This document shows, piece after piece, positions 35,222 to 43,843 of a DNA stretch of 64,000 nt. A program made the translations under genes and the position numbers. Every line of letters starts with the position of its first letter. Position 1 is the stretch's first letter. Location: assembly GCF_036492635.1 (NCBI RefSeq), contig NZ_AP025305.1:1-64000 (forward strand). Reading direction: 5' to 3'. The notes beneath the pieces are model-generated. The model saw nothing but the letters and a program-made list of their open reading frames with translations, was not told where the DNA came from and made no database searches. This DNA is from Aureibacter tunicatorum (GTDB lineage: Bacteria > Bacteroidota > Bacteroidia > Cytophagales > Cyclobacteriaceae).

Positions 35222-36883
35222 ATGAAGTTGCCAGAAGAGTATAAACACCCTTATGAATTTGACCCGAAATTCAAGAAATCAGTCGTTTACTTCTCAATGG
35301 AATTCGCCATTGACCAACCTTTGAAGATATATTCAGGAGGTTTAGGTTTCTTGGCGGGCTCGCATATGAGGTCGGCTTATGAAATGAAGCAGAATACTAT
35401 AGGCATTGGAATTTTGTGGAAATATGGATATTATGATCAAATTCGCAAAGGAGATCAATCCATGGATGTTCTTTTTCAAGAAAAGAGATATAGCTTCTTG
35501 AAGGATACCAAGATCAAGTTCAATATTGAAATCAATGATCATCCGGTAGCTGTGAAAGTATACTATCTTGATCCTAAAGTTTTCAATACTGTGCCAATGT
35601 TCTTGTTAAGCACAGACCTACCTGAAAACGATTATTTGGCTCAATCCACGTGCCATAAGCTTTACGACTCAGACCCATCGGCAAAAATAGCGCAGAGCAT
35701 TTTGCTTGGAGTTGGAGGAGCTAAGCTTCTTGATATGTTGGATTACGATCCGGAAGTATACCATTTGAATGAAGCGCATGCATTGTCGGCGGCGTTTTAT
35801 TATTATGACAAGCATAAAGACCTTAAAAAGGTAAAAGACAAGTTTGTTTTTACAACACACACGCCAGAGGAAGCGGGGAATGAGAAGCATGATATTGGCT
35901 TGTTGGATAGAATGGGCTTCTTCTGCGGAACGCCTTTGGAAGAAGTTCGAAAAATCACTGGAGTAAAGGATTCGATATTCAATCATAGCTTGGTGGCTTT
36001 GAGACTTTCGCATATTTCCAATGGTGTGTCCAAATTGCATGGCGAAGTGTCCAGAGGAATATGGGGAGGACAAAAAGAAATTTGTCCGATAATCCATGTT
36101 ACAAATGCGCAAAATAGAACTTACTGGGCGGATAAAGATCTTGAGGACGCCGCTTTGAGTGGTGATAAGGAAGCTTATTGGAAAATCAAGAGAAAATTCA
36201 AGGAAGAATTATTCGCTGAGGTTGCTGATCAAACTGGAGAATTGTTTGATCCGGATGTATTGACGATTGTATGGGCTAGAAGGTTTGCTGAATATAAAAG
36301 ACCAGATCTGATAACAAGAGATGCCGCAAGGTTCCACAGATTGATGAGAAGAAAGGATCAACCGGTGCAAATTATCTGGGCAGGAAAGCCTTACCCAATG
36401 GATTACAATGCCATTCACACTTTCAATAGTTTAGTGAGAATGACTGAGCATTACAATAAAGCGGCAATTCTTGTAGGATACGAGTTGAAATTATCTCGTT
36501 TGTTGAAGAAAGGCTCTGATGTTTGGTTGAATAATCCGAGAATTACCAGAGAAGCTTCTGGAACAAGCGGTATGACCGCAGCGATGAATGGTTCTGTAAA
36601 CTTGTCTACAGATGATGGTTGGATACCTGAGTTTGCTAAAGACGGAAAGAATAGCTTCGTACTGCCTGCTATCGACTACAAGTTGCCTGTTCACGACCAA
36701 GATCTTGAAGACTTGAACAACTTGTATGATATTCTAGAGAACAAAATCATTCCTAGCTATTATGAAAAGCCGGATCATTGGTTTGATATTGTAGTAAATG
36801 GAATCAAGGATGTGGATTCGTTCTTTGATTCAGGAAGAATGGTGACAGAATATTACGACAACGTTTATAACTATAAGAAATAA
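35222..36883 (+). CDS. Alpha-glucan phosphorylase-like GT-B protein (PLP lysine position is Thr)
   Basis: Protein of 553 residues related to the short bacterial alpha-glucan phosphorylases. It shows VVYFSMEFAIDQPLKIYSGGLG (N-terminal), YHLNEAHALSA, TTHTPEEAGNEKHD, VWARRFAEYKRPDLI and VWLNNPRITREASGTSGM. In phosphorylases the GTSGM/GTGNM motif is followed by the lysine that binds pyridoxal phosphate; here the residue is Thr452 (codon ACC at 36575). Relatives with the same substitution may exist, but the protein may not be a PLP-dependent phosphorylase and could be another GT-B glucan enzyme. It stands alone and is followed by a strong terminator. Confidence 0.8.
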   Translation: MKLPEEYKHPYEFDPKFKKSVVYFSMEFAIDQPLKIYSGGLGFLAGSHMRSAYEMKQNTIGIGILWKYGYYDQIRKGDQSMDVLFQEKRYSFLKDTKIKFNIEINDHPVAVKVYYLDPKVFNTVPMFLLSTDLPENDYLAQSTCHKLYDSDPSAKIAQSILLGVGGAKLLDMLDYDPEVYHLNEAHALSAAFYYYDKHKDLKKVKDKFVFTTHTPEEAGNEKHDIGLLDRMGFFCGTPLEEVRKITGVKDSIFNHSLVALRLSHISNGVSKLHGEVSRGIWGGQKEICPIIHVTNAQNRTYWADKDLEDAALSGDKEAYWKIKRKFKEELFAEVADQTGELFDPDVLTIVWARRFAEYKRPDLITRDAARFHRLMRRKDQPVQIIWAGKPYPMDYNAIHTFNSLVRMTEHYNKAAILVGYELKLSRLLKKGSDVWLNNPRITREASGTSGMTAAMNGSVNLSTDDGWIPEFAKDGKNSFVLPAIDYKLPVHDQDLEDLNNLYDILENKIIPSYYEKPDHWFDIVVNGIKDVDSFFDSGRMVTEYYDNVYNYKK

Positions 36884-36888
36884 TATTA

Positions 36889-36919
36889 AAAAAAGCCTTC
36901 AATTAAGAAGGCTTTTTTT
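36889..36919. terminator. Bidirectional terminator between the glucan enzyme gene and the ABC operon
   Basis: The stem AAAAGCCTTC / GAAGGCTTTT has a six-base loop and A and T runs on both sides. It lies between convergent genes and touches the stop of the last ABC permease. Confidence 0.9.
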
Positions 36920-38039
36920 ATGATGTCTTTTTGTAATTGGCAACAGCAGCGACGTTCACTACGATTGCATAAATGGTAATCACTCCAAACATCCAACTCA
37001 CATCTTCAAAGCCGCTGCCTTTCATAAGCACCATACGATTGACATTGATCAAATATGTCAGCGGATTGCACCATGCGATATATTGAGCCCATTGAGGCAT
37101 GGAATCCAGAGAGGTGAACATTCCGCTCAAGAGAATGAATATCATCATGAAAAACCAAGCGATAAACATAGACTGTTGTTGTGTATCATTGAATGTGGAA
37201 ATCAACAAACCTATGCCCAATACGCATATCATGTAGATAGCGGCAAAGCTGAATATGATCCAAAGGCTGCCAAGAAATACTATGCCATAGACAATCTTTG
37301 AAGCAAATAGTCCTAAGGTGAGCACAAACATGCCGATAATCCAGAATGGAAGAAGCTTGCCTATAATAAACTCATGTTTTTGTATAGGTGTAACATTGAT
37401 TTGCTCGATCGTGCCTATTTCCTTCTCTTTGACAATATTCATGGAGGATTGAAATACGCAAATCATGGTTACCAACACTGCCAATATGCCTGAGACCATG
37501 TATGGCTTGTAGTTGAGTTCAGGATTGTACCAGTATGAAAATGTCGTTCTGATGACAGGCACATCCCATATGCCGGATAATGTTCCTCCCCAGTCCATGC
37601 GAATCTCTTGATTGTAGGTCTGGATGATGCTTTGGGCATAAGATGAGAGTATACCGGCTTTTGAGCCATCGATGGCATTCATTCGCATCATAAGCTTAGC
37701 ATTTCCCTTGCTAGAGAGATCTTTGCTGAAGTTTTGAGGAATGATCATGATCATGTCCGTTTTGCCATTGATGATTTCTTTTTCCGCTTCTTTTTGTGAA
37801 AAATAGCTAGGCAACACTTCAAAATATTCGCTTCCTTCAAAGTTGCTGATCAAGTTTCTGGATGTATGGCTCATGTCTTGATCCACTATGATGATTTTGC
37901 CATTTTTGATTTCAAATGTTGCTGTAAGAGGCAACACCAAAATCTGAACTATAGGCATAATGAATATCATAGGAATCATCGACTTGTTCCTGAAGATTTG
38001 CAGAAACTCTTTTTGCAATAGAAATTTTATTGTTCTCAT
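36918..38039 (-). CDS. ABC-2 type efflux permease (second of two)
   Basis: Inner-membrane permease of 373 residues of the YbhS/YbhR type. One N-terminal helix (about 21-41) is followed by a large extracytoplasmic domain (about 42-175) and then five more helices. The segment EKEIGTIEQINVTPIQKHEFIIGK is the cytoplasmic coupling region of the ABC2 family. It overlaps the previous permease by four bases (ATGA) and is the last gene of the operon. The two permeases should pair with the two ATPases encoded upstream. Confidence 0.92.
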   Translation of the reverse strand: MRTIKFLLQKEFLQIFRNKSMIPMIFIMPIVQILVLPLTATFEIKNGKIIIVDQDMSHTSRNLISNFEGSEYFEVLPSYFSQKEAEKEIINGKTDMIMIIPQNFSKDLSSKGNAKLMMRMNAIDGSKAGILSSYAQSIIQTYNQEIRMDWGGTLSGIWDVPVIRTTFSYWYNPELNYKPYMVSGILAVLVTMICVFQSSMNIVKEKEIGTIEQINVTPIQKHEFIIGKLLPFWIIGMFVLTLGLFASKIVYGIVFLGSLWIIFSFAAIYMICVLGIGLLISTFNDTQQQSMFIAWFFMMIFILLSGMFTSLDSMPQWAQYIAWCNPLTYLINVNRMVLMKGSGFEDVSWMFGVITIYAIVVNVAAVANYKKTS

Positions 38040-39145
38040 GGCTCAAGTCTGATTTTGAATTTTTTAATACTGATTGATATAAGCACAAAGGCCATTGTCG
38101 CGAGAATCAATGTTTGCTTCCAAAGCACCTCAAGACCGACACCTTTGAGCATAATGGATCGAATGATATCAATATACCATCTTGCTGGCATGATAGTGCT
38201 GATGTATTGAAGAGCCTTAGGCATATTTTCTATTGGGAATATATACCCGGATAGTAAAATAGAAGGCATCATCAGCGCGAATAGACTTTTCATCAGCGCT
38301 ACTTGTTGCGATTCGGAAGTTATTGATATCAGAGTTCCCAATGCCAGTGACACAAGCACATAAAGCAACGATTCTCCAAATAACAGGAGCAAGCTTCCTT
38401 TGACAGCAACATCAAAGACAACATACCCAATGAACAAGATGACGCATGCATTAATGAAGGAAATTACTATATAAGGAAGCAACTTGCCGACAATAATCAT
38501 CCAAGGTTTCAAAGGCGAGGCCAATAGGATTTCCATAGTACCGAGCTCTTTTTCCTTAGTCAGTGAGATAGAAGTTATCATCGCTGATACTATAAGCAAG
38601 ATTACTCCTAATATCCCTGGAACAAATAATTTTGCGCTGGCTAAACTTTCATTGTAAAGCATTCTGACTTCAGGAATAATTGTGTATTGCATTTGCTCTC
38701 CTGAGCTTAGTTCCTTTTGAAAACTTCCGATGATTGCTGTCAAGTAGTTGTTGATGGTAGTGGCTGAGTTGGGGTCTGAGGCATCAAGAAGAATTTGAAT
38801 ATCAGCGCCTTTACCATTCCTTAAGTTTCGCTCAAAGTTTTGACCTAATACCAGTACAACTTTTGCATTTCCATTTTTGAATGTGCTCTCTGCATCAACG
38901 ATATTGTATACTGATCCCGCATAGTCAAAATTATCCGTTGAGACGATTTTGTTTTTGAGCCTTTCCGTAGTCTGGTCTTTCGATTGGTCGAAAAACATGA
39001 TGTCCACATGCTCCACTTCATTTCTAATGGCATAACCAAATATCATTACCTGAATAAGAGGCAAGCCGAATACTACGAGAATCGTTCTGGAGTCTCTGAG
39101 TATGTGGAGGATTTCTTTTTTTACAAAATGAAATAACTTGTTCAT
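38036..39145 (-). CDS. ABC-2 type efflux permease (first of two)
   Basis: Permease of 369 residues with the same architecture as its neighbour: a helix at about 21-40, an extracytoplasmic domain, a coupling segment EKELGTMEILLASPLKPWMIIVGK, and five C-terminal helices. The two are homologous but distinct, which suggests a heterodimeric channel. Start and stop overlap those of the adjacent genes by four bases on both sides, typical of translational coupling. Confidence 0.92.
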   Translation of the reverse strand: MNKLFHFVKKEILHILRDSRTILVVFGLPLIQVMIFGYAIRNEVEHVDIMFFDQSKDQTTERLKNKIVSTDNFDYAGSVYNIVDAESTFKNGNAKVVLVLGQNFERNLRNGKGADIQILLDASDPNSATTINNYLTAIIGSFQKELSSGEQMQYTIIPEVRMLYNESLASAKLFVPGILGVILLIVSAMITSISLTKEKELGTMEILLASPLKPWMIIVGKLLPYIVISFINACVILFIGYVVFDVAVKGSLLLLFGESLLYVLVSLALGTLISITSESQQVALMKSLFALMMPSILLSGYIFPIENMPKALQYISTIMPARWYIDIIRSIMLKGVGLEVLWKQTLILATMAFVLISISIKKFKIRLEP

Positions 39146-39870
39146 GGTCGGGCTAATTTAAGAAATACATCTTCCATAGAGTTGACACTAAATTGCTCTT
39201 TCAGGCCCGCAGGACTGTCAAGAGCTTCTATTTTTCCGCTAACCATGATGGATACTCTGTCGCAGTATTCAGCTTCATCCATATAGTGAGTAGTGACAAA
39301 GATTGTCATACCTCTGTCAGAAGCTTGATAGATCATATCCCAGAATTTCCTTCTCGTAACAGGATCGACACCGCCTGTTGGTTCGTCCAGAAAGACAATT
39401 TTTGGATCATGGAAAATAGAAACCGAGAAAGCCAGCTTTTGCTTCCAGCCCAGTGGAAGCGAGCCTACAAGTTTGTTCGCTTCGCTTTCCATGCCAAGAT
39501 CAGCCAATAATGCCGATGAATTTTCTTTGATCTGTCGATCAGCCATGCGGTAAATTCCTCCAAAAAAACGGATATTTTCCTTGATGGTAAGATCTTCATA
39601 CAGCGAGAACTTTTGGCTCATGTATCCGATGTTTTGCTTAATTTTCTCAGTTTCTTTCCAAACGTCATATCCAGCGACCATTGCTTGCCCAGAAGTGGGG
39701 ATGGACAGTCCCGAAAGTATGCGCATAGCGGTAGTCTTTCCAGCTCCATTGGCACCCAGAAATCCGAATATTTCACCTTTTTTGACTTCAAAGCTGATTT
39801 CATTGACCGCCGCGAAGGTCCCGAATCGCTTGGTGAGTTTATCGGCTTTTATGATCAGGTCATTTTCCAT
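39142..39870 (-). CDS. ABC transporter ATPase with degenerate signature motif
   Basis: ATP-binding subunit of 242 residues. Walker A is GANGAGKTT and Walker B is IVFLDEPTGGVDP, followed by the switch THYMDEAEYC. The signature, where LSGG is expected, reads SLPLGWKQKLAFSVSI, a degenerate form that I recall from one half of YbhF/RbbA-type tandem ATPases. It overlaps the previous ATPase gene by 11 bases. In E. coli-type systems both halves are fused in one protein; here they are separate genes. Confidence 0.92.
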   Translation of the reverse strand: MENDLIIKADKLTKRFGTFAAVNEISFEVKKGEIFGFLGANGAGKTTAMRILSGLSIPTSGQAMVAGYDVWKETEKIKQNIGYMSQKFSLYEDLTIKENIRFFGGIYRMADRQIKENSSALLADLGMESEANKLVGSLPLGWKQKLAFSVSIFHDPKIVFLDEPTGGVDPVTRRKFWDMIYQASDRGMTIFVTTHYMDEAEYCDRVSIMVSGKIEALDSPAGLKEQFSVNSMEDVFLKLARP

Positions 39871-40783
39871 TGCTTTCCTCCTTTCCCAATGCCATGAAGC
39901 TGTCCTCGATTGTAGGTTTTCCTGGCAATATTTCCAAACCTTCTATATCGCTTAACTCATTGATTAAAGCTTCGCTTAATTGCTTGTCCTTGGCAATTGT
40001 GACATGCACATGTTCGCCAAAAGAATAAGCGGAGATCACTTCCGGAATGCTTCTTAATGTATTGAGAAGCTTGAACATATCCTTAGCTTTGATCCATAGA
40101 AGTTTGTTTTCATAGTCGTTGGCAATACTTTCCGGACTGTCGATTTTTAATATTTCTCCATCTTGTACCAAAGCGACTCTGTCGCAACTTTCAGCTTCAT
40201 CCATGTAAGGCGTGGATACGATTATGGTGATGTCTTTTTCCTTGAGCTTTTTGAGCATATGCCAAAATTCTTTTCGGGAAACAGGATCAACACCCGTCGT
40301 AGGTTCATCAAGCAATAGAACCACAGGCTTATGGATCAACGCGCAACAAAGGGCTAGCTTTTGCTTCATTCCCCCGGACAATGCTCCGGCTCTGCGATCC
40401 TTGAAGGGTTCTATTTGCACATAAATGTCTTTGATCAAATCATAATTGGCTTCGATAGTCGTGGAGAACATCGATGCAAAAAATGATAAATTTTCCTCAA
40501 CGCTAAGGTCTTGGTATAATGAGAATTTGCCGGGCATATAACCAATGCACTCTCTGACATTCTCATATTGATTAACAGGATCAAAGTCGTTTAAAGTTAT
40601 TTTTCCGCTATCAGGAATGATAAGCGAAGCCAGCATTCTGAATATTGATGTTTTGCCAGCGCCGTCAGGGCCTATCAATCCGAATATTTCTCCTTTATTG
40701 ACACTGAATGAAATATTCTTGACAGCCTCTACTTTTTTGTAGTTTTTGACTAGATTCTCTACAGTTACCATATACATCGCCAT
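39860..40783 (-). CDS. ABC transporter ATPase with canonical signature
   Basis: ATP-binding subunit of 307 residues. Walker A is GPDGAGKTS, the signature is LSGGMKQKLALCCAL, and Walker B is VLLLDEPTTGVDP followed by STPYMDEAESCD. A C-terminal extension of about 90 residues (DMFKLLNTLRSIPEVISAYSFGEHVHVT) is the regulatory tail seen in drug-efflux ATPases. Its start directly follows the stop of the adaptor gene. In-frame ATGs two and four codons later are alternative starts. Confidence 0.93.
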   Translation of the reverse strand: MAMYMVTVENLVKNYKKVEAVKNISFSVNKGEIFGLIGPDGAGKTSIFRMLASLIIPDSGKITLNDFDPVNQYENVRECIGYMPGKFSLYQDLSVEENLSFFASMFSTTIEANYDLIKDIYVQIEPFKDRRAGALSGGMKQKLALCCALIHKPVVLLLDEPTTGVDPVSRKEFWHMLKKLKEKDITIIVSTPYMDEAESCDRVALVQDGEILKIDSPESIANDYENKLLWIKAKDMFKLLNTLRSIPEVISAYSFGEHVHVTIAKDKQLSEALINELSDIEGLEILPGKPTIEDSFMALGKEESNGK

Positions 40784-41668
40784 CTAAAACCATACTTCTG
40801 CAGGCATCCCAATTTTAAGAGAACCATCATTTTTTACCCTTATTTTTATAGCATAGACTAGGTTCACTCTTTCTTTTTTCGTCTGAATAGTCTTGGGTGT
40901 GAATTCTGCTTCGCTTGATACCCAAGTGATTGTTCCTGAATATTCTTTGGTCTCTTTTTTAGACTTGTCGATTAAGACTTTGACAGTCTGTCCAAGTTTG
41001 ATGCTGTGAAGTTGAGTTTCATCCACAAATGCCCTAAGATCTAGTTCAGAGAGGTTGGAAATTCTATAGAGAGGCTTTCCTGTGGAAGTGTATTCGCCTT
41101 CTTCCGCTAATTTAGTCAAGATAATGCCATTGATAGGATTGGTGATTGTCGCTTTTTCAATTTGATCATTTACTTGGTCTATTTGAGCTTGTATGGAATA
41201 AAGTTCAGTGTCGATAGACAAATAATTTGTTTGAACGTTTTTGATTTGGTCTTTTAGTACGTCCACTTGACCGTTAGCTTGATCGAGTTGCTGTTGCGTG
41301 GCCGCGGCGTCTTCAAATAGTTTCTTTACTCTGTTAAGCTCAATTTGAGCGGTATTAAGTTGAGATTTAAGAACTTTCACTTGGGTAAGAACATTTGGCT
41401 TTTTAGCTTCCGTAGATTCTATCTTTGCTAAAAGGACATTCTTTTGAAGGTGAAGGGCGACAGTATCCACTTGACCAACTATCGAATTTTGCGTTTTTGA
41501 ATCTCCTTCTTCAAGATTGAATGAGATCAATTTGCCATTAGCCTCTGCGGAAACGGTAACTTCAGTGGATTCAAAGTTGCCATAAGCATCCGCTTTTTCT
41601 TCTTCATTGCAGCTTGAGAATGCCACTATCGCGATTGTAAGCAATATAAGTTTATTTAATATTTTCAT
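40784..41668 (-). CDS. HlyD-family periplasmic adaptor lipoprotein
   Basis: Membrane-fusion protein of 294 residues linking the ABC permeases to TolC, resembling YbhG. A lipobox with Cys20 (FSSC) replaces the usual membrane anchor. The lipoyl half-motifs are split by a long coiled-coil hairpin (about 80-150, rich in Gln, Leu and Lys), followed by ATITNPINGIILTKLAEEGEYTSTGKPLYRI, and a beta-barrel part ends in VKNDGSLKIGMPAEVWF. It lies 48 bases downstream of the TolC gene. Confidence 0.92.
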   Translation of the reverse strand: MKILNKLILLTIAIVAFSSCNEEEKADAYGNFESTEVTVSAEANGKLISFNLEEGDSKTQNSIVGQVDTVALHLQKNVLLAKIESTEAKKPNVLTQVKVLKSQLNTAQIELNRVKKLFEDAAATQQQLDQANGQVDVLKDQIKNVQTNYLSIDTELYSIQAQIDQVNDQIEKATITNPINGIILTKLAEEGEYTSTGKPLYRISNLSELDLRAFVDETQLHSIKLGQTVKVLIDKSKKETKEYSGTITWVSSEAEFTPKTIQTKKERVNLVYAIKIRVKNDGSLKIGMPAEVWF

Positions 41669-41716
41669 GTCTGTATTATTCTATTTTGAAGACTAAGTCC
41701 TTAGATGATTAATTTA

Positions 41717-43000
41717 TTAAAACCCTAAAAGTGTTTCCAGTCCGTATTTGGCTTGTATAAGCTGGATTCTGTGCATGTTTTTTCTTACCGTCGCATCTTT
41801 AGATTCATTGACTGCTTTTACAAAGTCGGAGCCGTTGATTACTCCATTTTTGAGCCTTGATGATTCGGCTTGGAGTATTCGTTCTCTGATTTCAATTTCT
41901 TCATCATCTTTTGAAAGCAGGCTTTGGTATTCATCTATGTGCCTGTTCTGTTTTGAAATAGCTGTTTCCAAATCTTGTAAAAACTGGTCCTTTTCCTTGT
42001 TTATCATTTGGACTTGCAGGGTATTCAGCTTTTTCTGGTTTTTCGTTTTCTTCCAGTCATAGATATTCCAAGAGAATTTGGCTCCAAACTGATAGTAGAA
42101 GTCGAAATTCGGGTTGAAAAAGTTGTAGCCCGGCTGGCCATAACCTGTGATGCCAAAAGCTTCCAGTTTAGGCATTCGCAATGAAGTATAGACTTCGTTT
42201 TGACCTGTCAAAAGGTTAATCTGCTCATCCATTAGCTTAAGTTCCGGTCTTTGAATATTTTCAATATTCAAAGGCATGGCAGCTTCAGTATCGGTCAGCA
42301 GTAGTTGGTCTATACTTGACAAGTCGGTCGCAGTGTAAATGGATAAAGCATCCAGCACAGCTTTTTTCTGAGCATTAATGGTGACAAGCTGTTGATCTAG
42401 TTTTATATTTTCAGCTTTTAGATAATCTAGTTGATATGGAAGCACTGATCCTGCTTTTACTCTAGATTCCACTTCTTCCAGTTGCCTTCCTATGTTAGCC
42501 TTGGCCAAGTCAATGGATTTTTTATTTTCCTCGAGCAGAAAAGCGTTGAAAAACAAGGCGTCCACCTTTTGCTCATGGTTGTACCAATCAACTTCAAGTT
42601 TTTGAATTTCCGTAGAAGATTTAAGAGCTTCCACCTGTTTAAGCTGTTTGATATGTCCACCTTGATAGATCAATTGGTTGGCAGAAACATAAAATTGGTA
42701 TTGATCCTTTGGCAAAGTTGGAAAACCAGGCACAGGCGCGTCTGGATGCGGAACATCGGAGACATACTTAGCTTCTCCCATGACGAAAATTTGAGGCAGT
42801 TGAGCGGCTTCAAGCATGCTGATTGACGCTTGCTCAGATTCATTCCACAAGCCTTTCTTTTGAAGCGTGAAGTAGTTCTCTTTTGCCAGTTCGCGGCAAT
42901 CCTCCAGCGTATGGGTATTTTGCCCAAAAGCGACAATGCTGATGATCAGGTAGAGGCTTAAGGTCAAAATGACGGTTTTGAGTGTGTGTGAATTATTCAT
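41717..43000 (-). CDS. TolC-family outer-membrane efflux protein of the ABC operon
   Basis: Outer-membrane channel subunit of 427 residues. A signal peptide (to about residue 26, AFGQ) is followed by two homologous helical repeats with the family pattern LEDCRELAKENYFTLQKKG and, in the second half, RPELKLMDEQINLLTGQNEVYTSLRMPKLEAFGI. The last segment is helical, with no C-terminal extension. It is the first gene of the efflux unit and is preceded, from base 43004, by a copy of the TetR-type palindrome. That implies direct repression. Confidence 0.92.
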   Translation of the reverse strand: MNNSHTLKTVILTLSLYLIISIVAFGQNTHTLEDCRELAKENYFTLQKKGLWNESEQASISMLEAAQLPQIFVMGEAKYVSDVPHPDAPVPGFPTLPKDQYQFYVSANQLIYQGGHIKQLKQVEALKSSTEIQKLEVDWYNHEQKVDALFFNAFLLEENKKSIDLAKANIGRQLEEVESRVKAGSVLPYQLDYLKAENIKLDQQLVTINAQKKAVLDALSIYTATDLSSIDQLLLTDTEAAMPLNIENIQRPELKLMDEQINLLTGQNEVYTSLRMPKLEAFGITGYGQPGYNFFNPNFDFYYQFGAKFSWNIYDWKKTKNQKKLNTLQVQMINKEKDQFLQDLETAISKQNRHIDEYQSLLSKDDEEIEIRERILQAESSRLKNGVINGSDFVKAVNESKDATVRKNMHRIQLIQAKYGLETLLGF

Positions 43001-43003
43001 TTT

Positions 43004-43019
43004 TTACCTATTTGGGTAA
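43004..43019. promoter_or_regulatory. TetR-type operator in front of the TolC gene
   Basis: TTACCTATTTGGGTAA begins four bases upstream of the TolC start. The identical 16-mer occurs at 43754 in front of the TetR gene, and a degenerate inverted copy follows at 43786. The sharing of one palindrome by regulator and target promoters is the evidence for operator function. Confidence 0.8.
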
Positions 43020-43138
43020 TCTATTTATAATAAAAAACGAGAGCAATTATTTGATAGACAAGCACTCTCTTATTTATAGGGATAATCCCGATGTATTTTA
43101 TTTAATTATGAATTGCAAGGATTGTGCAGAATAGGATT

Positions 43139-43747
43139 TTATATGGCAATAAGATTTCTAATCATGCTTTTTATGATTGTTCTTCTTTGCTCTATAAATT
43201 TTGCGAATTCAGCTTCATCTTTGTCTATAGTCTCCTTGTATAAAGGTTTTATCAGAAAAGGAAAGGAAACCAAGGAGATGATGCTCATTCCAATATGCAA
43301 GAATGGAATAGGTTTTATAATTCCTTTTTCTATGGATTCTTGATGCTTTTTAATGAGTTTTTGCATCATATTGGTGCTGACAATAAGTTCTTTTCTCTTG
43401 ATGAATATTTCAGGATCTTCATTGATTTCAGAAATGATAAATTTAGGCAAAAGAGCATTTTGCTTCATTGTATCAAGATATTTGTCTATGACCTGCTCAA
43501 GCATATCTGTAAAAGTTTGCTCTTCTTTGAATTCCAATGAAAGCTCTTTCCACATGATCAAAATACTCTCTTCAAAGACTTTGCTGAATAGTTTCTCTTT
43601 CGATTTGAAATAATAATGAAGCAAGCCTTTGTTTATGCTGGCTCTATCGGCAATAGCCTGCATTCTAGCGCCTTTGAAGCCTTTTTCGAAAAATTCGTTT
43701 TTGGCGGCTTCAAGTATTTTGTTCTGAGTGTTTTCTGAATTTTGCAT
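43139..43747 (-). CDS. TetR-family transcriptional regulator of the efflux operon
   Basis: Protein of 202 residues. The N-terminal helix-turn-helix is clear (ILEAAKNEFFEKGFKGARMQAIADRASINKGLLHYYFKSKEKLF), followed by an all-helical ligand domain. Order and neighbours match the CecR (YbiH)-type arrangement in which a TetR repressor precedes a HlyD/ABC-2 exporter. The ATG at 43747 lies seven bases from the first operator copy, so it probably represses itself. Inducers are unknown; amphipathic toxic compounds would be an inference from the family. Confidence 0.93.
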   Translation of the reverse strand: MQNSENTQNKILEAAKNEFFEKGFKGARMQAIADRASINKGLLHYYFKSKEKLFSKVFEESILIMWKELSLEFKEEQTFTDMLEQVIDKYLDTMKQNALLPKFIISEINEDPEIFIKRKELIVSTNMMQKLIKKHQESIEKGIIKPIPFLHIGMSIISLVSFPFLIKPLYKETIDKDEAEFAKFIEQRRTIIKSMIRNLIAI

Positions 43748-43753
43748 AAATTT

Positions 43754-43801
43754 TTACCTATTTGGGTAAACATAAAGGCAATGTATTAACCAAATGGGTA
43801 A
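43754..43801. promoter_or_regulatory. Two TetR-type operators upstream of the regulator gene
   Basis: TTACCTATTTGGGTAA at 43754-43769 is identical to the copy before tolC. TTAACCAAATGGGTAA at 43786-43801 is, on the opposite strand, TTACCCATTTGGTTAA, matching the same motif at 14 of 16 positions. The centres are 32 bases apart, about three helical turns, which would favour cooperative binding. Confidence 0.78.
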
Positions 43802-43843
43802 AAGTCAAATGATGAGGAAAAAAAATGAAATAAAAAAGGCCAA

